DNA of 64,000 bases from Alectoria sarmentosa (taxonomy: Eukaryota > Ascomycota > Lecanoromycetes > Lecanorales > Parmeliaceae): assembly GCA_009733775.1 (NCBI GenBank), contig WOGZ01000029.1, forward strand, positions 124,001 to 188,000, read 5' to 3'. Positions 21,106-33,881 of this stretch are shown piece by piece (position 1 is the stretch's first letter; each line of letters starts with the position of its first letter). The notes beneath the pieces are model-generated. The model was not told the DNA's origin. It ran no database searches and saw only the letters and a program-made list of their open reading frames with translations. A program made the position numbers and the translations under genes.

Positions 21106-21926
21106 CTAGGCTGTAAACGCTGGTGCTTTACTAGACAGGAGTAAGCCGATGATAAGCCCGAACAATCCCAGGACAGAACTGAAGATCTCTACAACAAGCA
21201 CTTTGACGAACCTAGAGATCAAATGTTACCAGCGAATTCTCGGTTGTCTTGACAGAGAAGAGATCCACTCACAAGCTTGGATCTGCAGCATCGGCCAGTG
21301 CTGCGCTACTCCCGTTGATCCCCACGGACACACCACATATCAAGTTGCACATGCCCACTGTGAGGCCTGACCAAAAAAGAGCGTACCCCGTGTACTGATT
21401 GGAGGCTGAGTAGGCAGCTTCTCCTTCAACTATTTCTAGCTTTGCGGAAAAGACGATAGCCATGATGACGCCGTAAATTGCCACGACTTCGCAAAAGATG
21501 ATCGATATCAAATTCTTCGTTCTTATTCGAGGGGCCTTGACGCCGCCGCCGAGGATCGAGGAGCCGGTGATGAAGATCCCCCTGTTTGAAGCCTTTCAGT
21601 ATTCGCTATCCCAAGACATGTACTCCTGTGCATACCAAGCCGCCCCAACCACTGATAGCCCAATGCAGAGGCCGATGCCTAGATCTGCCCATGCATATGG
21701 CGATACGCTCTCGAGGAATTGTCCAACCTATTTATCGATACGATTAGATACCGCTCTTGCGTATGATCCGAGGGGTCACCAACATTGAAGGCTTCTCCAT
21801 CTCCGGTGAACAATAGATCTGGCCGCCTGTAAGCGTTGAGCATGAAGATGCCGAGTGGACTTTCTTACAGAGTCCCACAACCCCAAGCGCTGTAGTACCG
21901 CCATATGCCCCATACACGAGACTCAT
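21106..21926 (-). CDS. VMA16: V-type ATPase subunit c'' (proteolipid)
   Basis: This membrane subunit of the V0 proton ring acidifies vacuole and Golgi. Exons 21869-21926, 21784-21818, 21636-21727, 21273-21581 and 21106-21211 give 199 residues. The joins rebuild MSLVYGAYGGTTALGVVGLY|LLFTGDGEAFN|VGQFLESVSPYAWADLGIG, LSVVGAAW|GIFITGSSILGGGVKAPRI, SIIFCEVVAIYGVIMAIVFS (essential Glu in FCEVV), and the last helix FVKVLVVEIFSSVLGLFGLI with the second Glu. Intron 2 (21728-21783) uses the weak donor GTTGGT and is bounded by the direct repeat GTTGG. The first acceptor is GCCAG at 21819; the nearer TACAG breaks the frame. Confidence 0.92.
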
Positions 21927-22076
21927 GATTTTAAAAGGTTCTCAAAGCCGATACACACAGAGTTGCGGATGAGGAAGTATTGATAAGAGGAGGAAATCGA
22001 CGTATTGATTCCTGTCTGTTTGAGCATTTCGGAGGTCAAGTTATTCCGGCCGATCGGATGTTTCATAGACTTGAGA

Positions 22077-22090
22077 GTAAGTACTAAAGT
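22077..22090. repeat. 14-bp repeat, left copy, beside (GT)n
   Basis: GTAAGTACTAAAGT is followed directly by (GT)7. The identical 14-mer occurs at 30028-30041, on the other side of the AT-rich block. Confidence 0.6.
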
Positions 22091-22230
22091 GTGTGTGTGT
22101 GTGTGATTCCTACATCGGAGGGGCGTCCCCATAGCCTTATAGGCTATGATGGATCTGTTTAACCCCACTCGGCCTCTGTGGGTCATGTTCGATATTAAGT
22201 ACATTGTGTTTACGAGATCAACCCGTCCCA

Positions 22231-25200
22231 TCTAAAAAAAAAGAAAAATAACCTTCAAAATGCTCCCTAAATGCTCCCAAAATGCTCCCAAAATGCTTTC
22301 AAAATTTAAATAAATAATCCTTAAGGTTGCAATTGCAATTGTCGCCTTGATATCAAAAAGTCACTTTCAATCAATTATCTCAAGATGTTGAACCTTGCGT
22401 TTAACATTTTAAGATGATAATGAAATACCGCTCTCTATACGATGATGATACTTTCTTTATTATTATGTGAGTGAATTCTCCTTTATCGAATTTGTGTTCG
22501 AATTTCCTTTTAACAATTCGAAAAAACGATCACGATTATTTAAATTAAAGAGATTTTAATTCGTTGAGAGATCGTTTCATCACTCTCTTCGCTCAAAATA
22601 AATAATAATGAAATTAATCATTAATATATCATAAATTTTAACGTCAACGAATTGAATAAATTTATTATCGAACAATGATTCTTTATTAATTCATTTCAAA
22701 ACTTATAAAAATCCACATCTCTCGCGAGACTTTTATTCATTATTCATTAATACGAATTCAAAATTCGTTATAATCTCTTCGCACTATGAGATATCTTTTT
22801 TATATTAAATGAATAAAATCGAATATATTATTTTTCGTATTTTTATCATTATCATTTAAACGATGAAAACGTAAATATTGATCATATACTTTTTAGAAAT
22901 TCAATCGATATAATCGATATGATTTGTTATTAAATTAAAATGAATTTTGTTATCGAGTTGTTCATCGAACATTACGATGTGTTATTCTTCAAAATTCGCG
23001 TTTCATAAAAATGCGATAACAAAAAATTGTATTTGATTCGAGTCTTCGATATGAAATCGTTTTATATAATTCGAGATAAATATGAAATAATTTCTATTAT
23101 ACGTTCGAAATAACACGTTTCATAATTTTCTTATAATATCGCATTCGTTTTCTCATATCTGATAATATCTAATATAATAATTAACCACTTTCGAATATAT
23201 TTTTATTTATATTCGACGTCGAATATGATTTAAATACCTGCGACTTATTTTTAAAAAATTGAAAATCGTTGATTCTTTTAATGTTAATGTCGCGTATTCT
23301 CTAATTGCTTATATTATATCTAAAAAATAAATAATGTTTTAATGTTCGAAAAATATTTGAGAATCGTGAAATTTTTATATTTCATCTTTATCTTCCCGCC
23401 TCACGAAGTGTGATTAAAAACAAAAATTGAAACTCTATGAAATTGATATACGAAATTGAAAGATTAAAATGTTTAAACGCTTTCGACCACGAATAAATGA
23501 TTGAAAAAAACCTATAATTAAATTATATTAAAAATGAGAAAATAAAAGTCACGTCAAATTATAATTATTAATAAAAAAATCAAAATGTATTGAAAAAAGA
23601 CGAGATTGATCTTTATGTTTATTTGAAATAAGACATATAATGTTTATTAATCCCGCAAACTCGATAATCTATTATCTTTAATACGAATAAATTTCTATTA
23701 TACGATTTATAAATTAATAAAATTATTAAAACTCAACGTTCTTGAAAACGTTTAACGTTTATATTTTTATTATATATTTTATCGTTTATATTGCCCGATC
23801 CGATTTTATAAATATCTTTTTAATGTTAATAATGCGATCACCTTATGTGACTCATCTCTCTTTCTCAAATAAAGAGCATCATTTAATAATATATTTTCGA
23901 ATTTAATGACCTTTCTCGCAGAAATAATTAAACGTGTTAATTATATTATATATATGCAAAAAGTCTTTTAATGTTATCTTAATTCATAATTATATTATCA
24001 TTAAGCTCACAACTTTTTACATTTTTATATAAAAATTCATGATCAAATAATGTGATTTTGAAACGTGTTTGCGGAATTCGCGTTTAAAGCTTTTCACGCA
24101 TGCCTATTAATCAATCTCTCAATTTTCATTAATCAATTTTTTAATGCGTTATTTGATCGCTGAAAACAAACATCATTAATTATTTTAAACGTTTTGTTAT
24201 TGCGACGTCTTTTTGATTAATTAATCGATCATCTCATTATTTAAGACATTTTTATATATAATTATTCAATATAAAATAACGAGTATCTTATCTTCTTTAA
24301 ATTTCATAAGTTTGATAACGATTTTTTAAAAAATATATTGCCTCGATTGCCCTTAAAAATCGACGATAAATTTTATAATCGCTTAATTGTTTATTTAAAT
24401 AATAAATATTAATGAATTAATATTAATTGCGATCTGATAAATCATATCGATTCTTTTTAATTCTTCAAAATATATTATAAAATAATCATTATCGTTTAAA
24501 TATCGTTTTTATGCTGCGTCGATTTAAGAGATATATATTAAAACACCGATTTCCTCGTCTATTTCATTTTCGTTTATATATACGTATAAAATACGATAAT
24601 TAATTATGATTTTCATAAAGTGTTCCGCAATGAATTTTTTTTTGCTTTTATAAATCTTTATCTTCAAGAGTTTTTATCATGATAACATTATATATAAAAC
24701 TCTCTGCTTTATTTTATTTTAAGATTATTATCGATTTGTTAAATCTTCGATCATTTTTAAAAGACTTCTGAGTCGTACACGTTTTGCGATCGATTTTTGT
24801 TTTTCGATGATGTCTTTAATCGATCATATTGCTTTATAATCTAAATTCGTTTATAATTTAAATATTATCTCTACGATGATTTTCTTTAAAATTGTTCGAA
24901 TTAAAAACATATAACATTTCATATTCAAAGCGACCTTTAAGACATTTTTGAATTCTTTTAATATAATGTATATCGTCTTCTTTTAAATAATTTTAAACGT
25001 TTATAAAATCTTCTTTTTTTTAAGTTTATAATCTTTAATAAATAATGTATATCAAATAATGCACTCGAAAAGTAATGTAAAAAAAATCATATCTTAATAT
25101 AATTTTCATAATTTTTTATAAAGAATTTTCTAAATTAAGCTTACGCAGTATATCAAATCGTTGAATTTTATAACGACTTTTGTCTTTAATAATTATATAT

Positions 25201-28200
25201 GATTTATTCATTTTAATTTAAAGTCAAATTTTATTCTCAATAATTTTGCGAATTTCTTTAATATAATTTTATAAATATCTAAATCGAATATCGTTTACAA
25301 ATTATTCTCTTTTAACGTTTTCATTATTCATTTATTAAATTAAAAATATATCAATTTATATTTATTTATTTCGAATTTCGAGGCATAAGTCATCGCTCAA
25401 CGTTGAACTTCGATGTATATTATTTATAAAATCTCGCAATTCGTTTATGCTATAAACCCTCTCATTAAAATATTAATATCATCGATATATGTTAAAATTA
25501 AATGATTTTTCTCTTTGTATAATTCTGCTATATCGACGTTATAAAAAAAATATAAAATAAAAAAGATTGAAAATCTTTAAGGGATTTCAATTTTTATTTT
25601 GTATTTGAGAAATTCGTCTTCGAGCATAATGATAATAATCGATCGATTTTTTAAGAAACTTTAAATTCAACGTGTGATTTTTTCATTTATGTCCCTCTTT
25701 TTTAAATTATATAACAATTTAAAATAAAAAACGTTATTAAAAACATTTTTGACGTTTAATATTAATAATGAAACGATTTAATTATCTTTCGATTTTCACG
25801 CTTTATAAATTTCTTTTAATATTATATAAATAACGTTTTCGATCAAAAAAAGCTTACGCCCGTTTATATATTTCTTAAAAAAAAATTGATACTCCTTTAT
25901 CAAATAATTGAATCTTATAATTATAATCTTTTCAAATTCTTTTCTCAATGTGTTAAAAAGAATAATCGATCGATACGACTTTAATTAAATATAATTCTTT
26001 TCGTCGAAACCTTCAAACTTTCTAAACATTATTATTTTAAAATAACGAAAATGTTCAAAACAATAATCATGCTCGATATACGCGTTATAAATACTTTTTA
26101 ATTAAACCTCTATGCGACTCAAAATTATTTATAAAATTCAAAAGATCAAACCGTCGTTCCCTACAATTTTGTTTAAATAATTTATTATTATAATTTTTCG
26201 AACTTCATGTTTAATAATAATCGAAAACTTCTTCGAAAATAAATATTTATATCTTTTTATGTCATTCAAATTCGCTTGACGTGTTTATAAAAAAAAACTA
26301 TTTTTAAACAACGTTTGTTTTTCGACGATTTCAATAATCATATTATTTGATCTCGCGAATTCAAAAATGAATAATAATGATCTAATTCATTCACTTTTAA
26401 TTTATTTGTTTAAATTTCAAAGTTTTCGATCGTTATCGTATTCGTTTATATATTATCTTTATCGTTTCGTTCGCTTATTTTTTAAAAGTCTCTTTTTAAT
26501 GTTTCGAGCTTAATTAAACGTCGTTCTATTTTTACGAGAGCGAGTTTATTATCATTTTTTATTCAATTTCCGAATCTTCTTAATGATTTTCTTTGATTTT
26601 AAATTTATTCTCAATCTCGATTTAAAGCATATTTTATTAATGAAAATAACATTAATAATAACATTATGAAAAATTATGATTAATTAATTTATTTAATGAT
26701 TTAAATCTTTTTTTATTAAAATTGAAATTAAATTTGTAAACAACTTCAATTTCAATTCTTTCAAAAAATCTATTATTTTAAACTTTTTTCAATTGCGAAC
26801 TTCTTTTTAAAATTAAAAGATTAAATTTCGTTTCAACATTATAAAAAAAGTCTTATAATCGAAATCGAAGTTTTTTTTTCAAATAATGTCACACTTTATT
26901 ATTATATCGACGATGTTTATTATTACGAATATAAAATTTATAATAATCGCTTCACTGTGCTTTTTGAATTTAAACGTTTATATTTCTTTTAATATCAATA
27001 ATTAAAATTTTACGATGTTTATAATATTAATCATAATGTTTACTTTCGCGTATTGATGTTTTTTTAACTTTATTTATAATAAATAATATAAATTGAAATC
27101 ATTTATGATAAAGTGTTTATCAATCGCGTCTCTCGCGATCGCAATTCGAAAAATATCGAAAAATGAGATTTTCGAATATAACTTTATTACGCCGATTCTA
27201 TTTCTTCGAAAATGTGTCTCAAATCTTTAAAAAAAGAAAATATTATAAATATTATAAATGTGTAAGATCTTTTATTTCTCCTTTTAAGATTTGATTATAA
27301 CGATTATTATATTCTCGTTATATACTTTAAAATATTAACGATTCATAAATATTTTGATGTTAACATATATGTAAACTCTAATTAACGTGTTTTTTACGCT
27401 TAAATAACATAAATAATAATTTATTAAAATTAAATAATGAATTTGATTTTTTTTAAAATGTTTTTAGGGCTTTTATATAGCTAAAATGTCATATTCGAAA
27501 ATCGTGGATTTCTGAAACAAAAATTTCATAACGTTCATCGACTTACAAACGTTATATTAAAGAATTGTGAATCGTGATTTTTAAGATTATGATGTTTATT
27601 GAAACGAATATATATTTATAACGAGATATCGCTTTAACTTTTCGTGACTTTTATGACACTTTTAATTTAACGATTTTTCAAAAAAATGTTCACCTTTATG
27701 ATTATTTCCGTCATTTTTAAAAACGAGATTTCATTTATAAAAGATTCGTATATTGAATTCGTGTTGACGAGAGAGATAACGTAGCTCTCTCTGATTTTCT
27801 TTTAAATTAATAACTTTATCTTCAACGATTTCTCATAAAAGATTAAATCTATAAGCTTTTCGATATTCTTTTTAAATCTTATTTTTAAAATTAATAAATG
27901 ATTTTCTTTATTCGTATTCTCGATTTTCATTTTTATTATATTTATCTTTATAAAAAACAATTTTTCGAAATTAAATGTTTTCAAAAACGTTATTTCAAAA
28001 ATGTTAATTAATATCGATATTTTTATTAAAGTATTTAAAGATGTTCAATCTAACATTCAATCGCTCGCTTTATGTCTTTTAATATGATTTTTATTTGATA
28101 ACGTTAAGAAGCTTTTTATCATCGTTTTACGTTTTTTTAATTAAATCATTTAACTTTATTTTTGAGAGTTTTATAAAAACGTTATCTTAAAATTAAAAAC

Positions 28201-29900
28201 AATAACTTCGAGATTCGTATTAATATTTGTGTTTTGATTTTGATTCTCTGAAATGTTAAAATCAAATATGCTTAATATGATTTTCATCAATTAACTCGAT
28301 AAAATAATATTGATATTAATTATAATTTTTATCGAATGATTAAATGAAATAAAAATGACGTTGTTATCGTTAATTAATGACGCATTTTTAATTTTTATTA
28401 CGAGTTTTTTTTCATTAAAAACTTTTCTTTTTCGAAATTGTGTAAGTTTTCGTGTCTTCGTAAACTTCATTATATTGATATTTATGATTTAAAAAATGAT
28501 TTGATGATTTTCTCTCATCGATTGAGTATTTTCAACGAAAAAATGATTTTTGTTTTTAAAATATACGATTTGAGATTCTCGACGTCTCTTCACAATTCTT
28601 TAAATAATTATTTTAATACATTCACATTTAAAATTATGAGCTTTATATAAATTTTAACAATTAACACATTTAGATTAAAAATCTGACTTTTGATATTTCT
28701 CGCATTTTTTAAAATCATGTTTTTAAACGCAATATACACAAATTGAGATCTTGAAGTCGCATATAAAAATAATGTAATTTAATTTTTGACATTTGAAACA
28801 TTTGATAATTCGATTCTCGCGGATATATTTCTCGTAATCGTGATGTTCGTTTTTTTTCGACGAAGATTAATTTAAATCGACGCTTTAAATAACATTAATA
28901 TAATAAACTTTTAAAAATTTTATCATTATTATTGAGAAGAATATTAATGAATTTTTGACTTTATTTTTATTCAATCATTCGATATATTAAATGTTGATTT
29001 TTTAAATGCGATGCGTGTTCGTTTAAATAATCGTTTTGATAAAAAATTCGATATCTCTCGAAAATTGATAAATTTTAATCGAAACATTATAAATCATTAT
29101 TTTAAAAGTGAGAATTAAAACAAACGCGTCTTTATCAAAACACGTTATTTAGTCTTTAATATCCTTAACATTTTTTAAAATTTCGACGTCTTTTCGAATT
29201 TTTATAAAAAATCGAATATTTTTTGATTTAAATTGAATGATAATCTCGATTTCGATTGTTTTTAACGTTGAATATGCTTTAAGGCGAGTTTTAATATAAA
29301 CTTATAAATTTTTAAGAAATTATTTGCGATAACGTTTTTTAATATCATTATTTTTAAATTTAATAATGATTTGACGCTTTGTTTTAATTTCGCTTTTTAA
29401 AATCGATATTAATTAAAAAAAACAAAAGGTTATAATGTTTTATAAAAATGATAATGATGCGATTAAAAGTTTTTTCGCTCACATTTTCAAAAGATCGAAA
29501 CGTGTATTTATAATAATAATAATAATTATCGAATGCTTCATAATTGTAACATCGCTTTTAATGCGCTTAATAAATTATTTTAGACGTTGCATTATTATCA
29601 AAAACTCTTTATTATTCAATTAATCGATTATTTTAATTATCATCATAAACATTATATAAAATATAATTTCGACGATAATTCGAGATACGCCCTTTTTAAA
29701 GGAAGCATTAAAATCATTTTAAAAATATTTTAAAATGATTTCAAACGTGTTCTGAATAAGAAGAAGCTGTTTATTAATAAAAAGAGACTCGTAATTATTT
29801 GACATTCGAAATCATTTTGATTTACCACTTTTTTTCATGATATATCACGATTATAAAGGCGAGATAAGGTATCAGACGATAATGAATGAAATCAATTTAA
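22231..29900 (-). mobile_element. RIP-degraded AT-rich block containing a Tad1-like non-LTR retrotransposon
   Basis: Base composition changes abruptly to A/T-rich for about 7.7 kb, with TpA-rich, CpA-poor words and no long open frame, the signature of repeat-induced point mutation. On the minus strand 25340-25772 still reads as a reverse transcriptase: SLLILNVKNVFNNV (motif A), the remains of a GIPQG-type motif and ILYFFYNVDIAELY (motif B), TYIDDINIL (motif C), a TNCEIL block, and MTYASKFEINKYKLIYF. Stops replace expected Gln, Trp or Arg codons, as C-to-T/G-to-A change predicts. Upstream on the same strand, 28695-28800 reads CFKCQKLNYIIFIC and SICVYCV*KHDFKKC, a Gag-type zinc knuckle. The order knuckle then RT fits the fungal Tad1 clade, whose elements are of similar size. 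The ends are not defined. No gene is intact here. Confidence 0.85.
22257..22298. repeat. short tandem repeat AAATGCTCCC at left edge of AT-rich block
   Basis: AAAATGCTCCC-type units occur three to four times in a row (the last one decayed to AAATGCTTTC), just after an A-rich run at 22233-22249. Confidence 0.7.
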
Positions 29901-29942
29901 TTGAGACTATTAATGGTGACTATAGATGGTTGTTGAAATCAT

Positions 29943-30041
29943 TGATGATAGCGCACAAGTGTGTGTGTGTGTTCTTGATCCATGTGAGTGTGACCCTGAT
30001 AGCGCACAAGTAGAGTGATCGAAAGATGTAAGTACTAAAGT
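29943..30041. repeat. local duplications at right edge of AT-rich block
   Basis: TGATAGCGCACAAGT occurs at about 29947 and again at about 29998, with a (GT)6 run after the first. GTAAGTACTAAAGT at 30028-30041 repeats the 14-mer of 22077-22090. Confidence 0.6.
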
Positions 30042-30167
30042 AGAGCCTCAGTAGATAGTAACGCAGGGCTAAAAAGCCTGTCCCCTTCTCTACGAATACC
30101 AACAAACACCAGCTTCTCTACAATGTGATAGATTGAGCTTACAGCTCTCCTCCTCTCCTCCCTGATC

Positions 30168-33100
30168 ATGCGCCTCTGTGCGCCAATCTTACTGCCAATT
30201 GTCGCACTTTTATATACGTCGTTGTGCTATGCCATCTTCGCAGACGAAGCTTACCAAATCGACTCTCACCACGCCCTTCTGGGACTTCCCCAAGCTCACA
30301 CCACTTTCTTCCACCGTCCTTCGGCTGCATCGAAAGCCTCACTTCTCTACACGCTCTCGGCGAAGCTAGTGCTCGGTGCGATCAATCCCAAAGATGGCGC
30401 GGTGATATGGAGACAGCGGTTGGCAGATTCTGCCCAGAATTATACAACTTCTGGTCTACTAAGTGCAGGGGAAGGAGGCGATACGCTCGTTAGTGCGGCG
30501 GGTGGGAAGGTTCATGCATGGGATGCAACAGATGGCAGATTGGTCTGGGAGTGGGACGGTGGTGGTGGGACGAAAGTGGTAGATGTTACGCCCTCGGCCG
30601 AAGGCGGAAAATACGTCTTAGTACTCAGTGAGGGAAAAGGTGAGGGCTCAAGTTTCGTTCTTAGAAACTTGGCAGCCGATACTGGAGAAGTCCTCTGGGA
30701 ATCTAGCGACTGGAGGTATGCAAAATCGCAGCGGATAGGGTTTTGGATGTGAGCGAAGCTAATTAGCTACAGCGGAGACGCCCCGTATGCCGTCGTATCA
30801 TCACAAGATCGCATCTTCACTGTTTCGTTGCATTCGGCACTCCTCAAGGGTCTCAGAATTAAAGTTACTGAGCTGGCCCCTTCAAATGGGAAGATCATTG
30901 GGCAGTCAATATTCTTGAATTCCGATAGCGACCTTACATCAGAGGCTTCAATCTTGCACATCGGCGCGAACTCGGGACAAGCTTTTCTGGTATGGACCGA
31001 CAAAGCTTTCAAGACATTGAAGATCAATAGAATTGGCACAAAAGGGATCGCGAGCTTCAACGTTCCCTTTAGTAACGGAGAGGCGGCTGAAAATATAATT
31101 GTCCACGCCCCTCGGTCTCCTACGGCCCATCCGCACTTTCTAGTACTTTATCAAGGCGCAGACTCGCACTGGGCAGAGGTGTTTCATTTCGGTACCGATA
31201 CGAAGAAGGCATATGATTTGCCACGCCTAGGTGGAAAAGGTGCCTTTTCAGTTAGCTCCCAAGGTCCCGATGTTTACTTCACTAGACATACTGCTTTTGA
31301 GAACATCCTGATGTCGTCAACTGGACCATCTATACTCAGCCATTGGGATGTTCGTCCTAAAAGCCATGGTGGTATGGTGGATCCACAAGACATCTCTCAT
31401 GCTGCCTCTGAGGTGATCTCCCGGGGTGGATCGACGTATGCAGTAAGGTCTGCCTTGACGTTGCCCTCGGGCGAATGGGAACTCATACGCAACGGCGACC
31501 CCTATTGGGTGAGGCACGAAGGACTTACTGGTGCAGTCGCTGCCGCTTTTGTTGAGTTACCCAAGGAAGAGAATCTGGCCGAAGAACTCGCAGCAGAGAG
31601 TCATCGTAGTGTTATCGCAGCATACGTGCACCGAGTCAAACGTCATATAAGAGATCTACAGCATTTTCCTCATTGGGCACAAGCTCTTCCTGCCCGAGTA
31701 CTAGGGAGTTTTCTTGGGGATAAGACAGGCCCTCCAGATCAGAGCCTACGCCGTGATAGTTTTGGCTTTCACAAGATTGTCATCGTTGCTACCGAGCACG
31801 GCCGGCTTGCCGCACTTGATGCGGGTACACAGGGTAGTTTAATTTGGGATGTTCAGGCTGTCAACCTACAGGCCGGCGAAAAGTGGCAAGTCCTCAGCAT
31901 CGAAGCCGAACAGAATACTGCACTGGTACGAGGCAAAGGAGGAGAGTTTGTGCGTGTCCAATCCGATACGGGTGCGATCCTGCAGTATCAGCCTGGAGGT
32001 CTAATCAAGTCGCTGAAGACGTCTGTCCCTGTATTGGATGCATCTGGAGAGAAACTTCTCATGCCAGTCAATGATGATGGATCTATTGGAGAGATTCCCA
32101 AGGCAGATTTTGCAATAGGGACGACCATAGTGACAGAGGCCGACGACAAAGTTGTCAGAGGTTGGGCCCTATGGAGAGGCCCAAAGCCGACGTTGGTATG
32201 GCAGTTCACCCCGGCGCCGGGTGAAATAGTCAAGTCTGTCATTGCTCGACCTTCTCATGACCCTGTGGCATCAATCGGCAAGGCTCTCGGAGACCGCAAT
32301 GTATTGTACAAATACCTCAACCCCAACATCTTACTGATCACTGCCCTTGGAACGGAAGCTTTGACAGCGACGTTCTATATCCTGGACTCAGCTTCTGGTG
32401 ACGTGATTCATTCAGTCACTCACGTTGGAGTTGACACAAATCTTCCAATTGCATCTACCATTTCGGAGAACTGGTTCGCTTACTCGCTCTTCTCGGAGAC
32501 TAGCTCTTTTTCGCAAGGCCAGTCCGAGATTGATCAGCAGATATTAAAGGGCTACCAAATGGTGATCTCGGAGCTCTACGAATCACCTCATGCCAATGAT
32601 CGGGGCTTACTTGAGACAACTTCCAACTACTCTTCTATCAGTCCTACTTTCACCGAGGAAGACGGGACACATGACACACCGCACGTTTTGTCCCAAACGT
32701 TTTCAATCCCCGGCCCTATTTCCTCTATCTCCGTCACCACCACTCTTCAAGGAATCACTACTCGCTCCCTCCTCTGCGTCCTCCCCGATACCAAGGCTCT
32801 AATAACCATCTCACGTGCATTCCTTGATCCGAGGAGGCCCGTTGGCAGGGATGCTACCGCAGCTGAAATGGAAGAGGGACTGTTCAAGTATAGTCCTGTT
32901 TTAGAATTTGAGCCCAAATGGACCCTCAGTCACAAAAGAGAACTCATGAGTATTTCCGGGATTGTTACCAGTCCGTCGCTCTTGGAGAGCACGAGCTTGG
33001 TCTTCGCATTTGGGGATGTCGATCTATTCCTCACTAGAGTCTCTCCCATAGGTGCTTTTGACCTGCTTGGGAAGGGATTCGGTAAGCTACAGCTTGTGCT

Positions 33101-33257
33101 GACCGTGGTGGCTTTGGCGGCGGGGACGACCGTTGTGGCTCCTTTTGTAAGTTTGACACAGCCATGCTGGCTGTCCTCTCCTGCTCGACGCTGAAGCTGA
33201 CATGCAAACTAGGTACGGAAGAAGCAGATCGATGGAATATGGAAGGCTTTGATCTAA
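30168..33257 (+). CDS. EMC1: ER membrane protein complex subunit 1
   Basis: EMC1 is the large luminal subunit of the complex that inserts tail-anchored and multipass proteins into the ER membrane. Exons 30168-30715, 30773-33146 and 33213-33257 give 988 residues. There is a signal peptide (MRLCAPILLPIVALLYTSLC). A PQQ/WD-like beta-propeller region follows, with GAINPKDGAVIWRQRL and HAWDATDGRLVWEW. The C-terminal DUF1620 part carries FLDPRRPVGRDATAAEMEEG and YSPVLEFEPKWTLSH, then a final membrane helix (LVLTVVALAAGTTVVAPF) and a basic tail VRKKQIDGIWKALI. All joins are in frame. The gene begins only about 270 bp after the AT-rich block. Confidence 0.93.
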
Positions 33258-33881
33258 TAATCAGCCTTTCCCTTTGTATCAAAATCCTGATTCTGCTGCA
33301 AATAATGGTAAACACTGCAGACTGCTCTATACCTCGTTGCGAGAACGAGCCTTCCATTGCTGTGCGCCGTTGCCGAGATGTGTTTTGAGGCTCTACATCC
33401 TTCAAATCCGTCGTGCCGTATTTCTGGTCATTTGCGCTTTTGCTTCCTCACATGCGGTTTCTTCTATTTCTTTCCACCTTCCTCCATTATGGCGGGCATT
33501 TTAATTATTTCTCCTCTTACTCCACTCTCATCAGCTTATATCAGCGCTGGAGTGTTACATATTATGATACCTTATGGTACTAGTTCGTACGTTATGGTAC
33601 TAGTTACCTTACCTAGTACCTATCGTACTTTACTTTGAATACGTCATACGTCACCAAAGGAGATATTTCTCTTTAAAGCCGTTTTAAGTCCATCATCCCA
33701 ATTGCTCTTATTAAATTGCTCTTCACCTCACAACCCTTCTCACTTCCACAATCTTCTCTGTTCTACACGCATATAATATCGGTCTCCATCTTATTCTGCA
33801 GCCTTAATATATTTCGACTCTATCTACGACTAATATCCCATCCCCTCACCGTTCATCATCATCACCCAAACATCCTCCATC
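33258..33881. other. intergenic between EMC1 and SDR
   Basis: These 624 bp contain a short duplication TTATGGTACTAGTT (near 33573 and 33594) and several GTAC/CTAG-rich words. There is no gene. Confidence 0.45.

Noticed and set aside
22231..29900. Many short open frames in the AT-rich block
   Set aside because: Composition-driven frames rich in Phe, Ile, Lys and Asn; the real signal is the RIP-damaged LINE on the minus strand.
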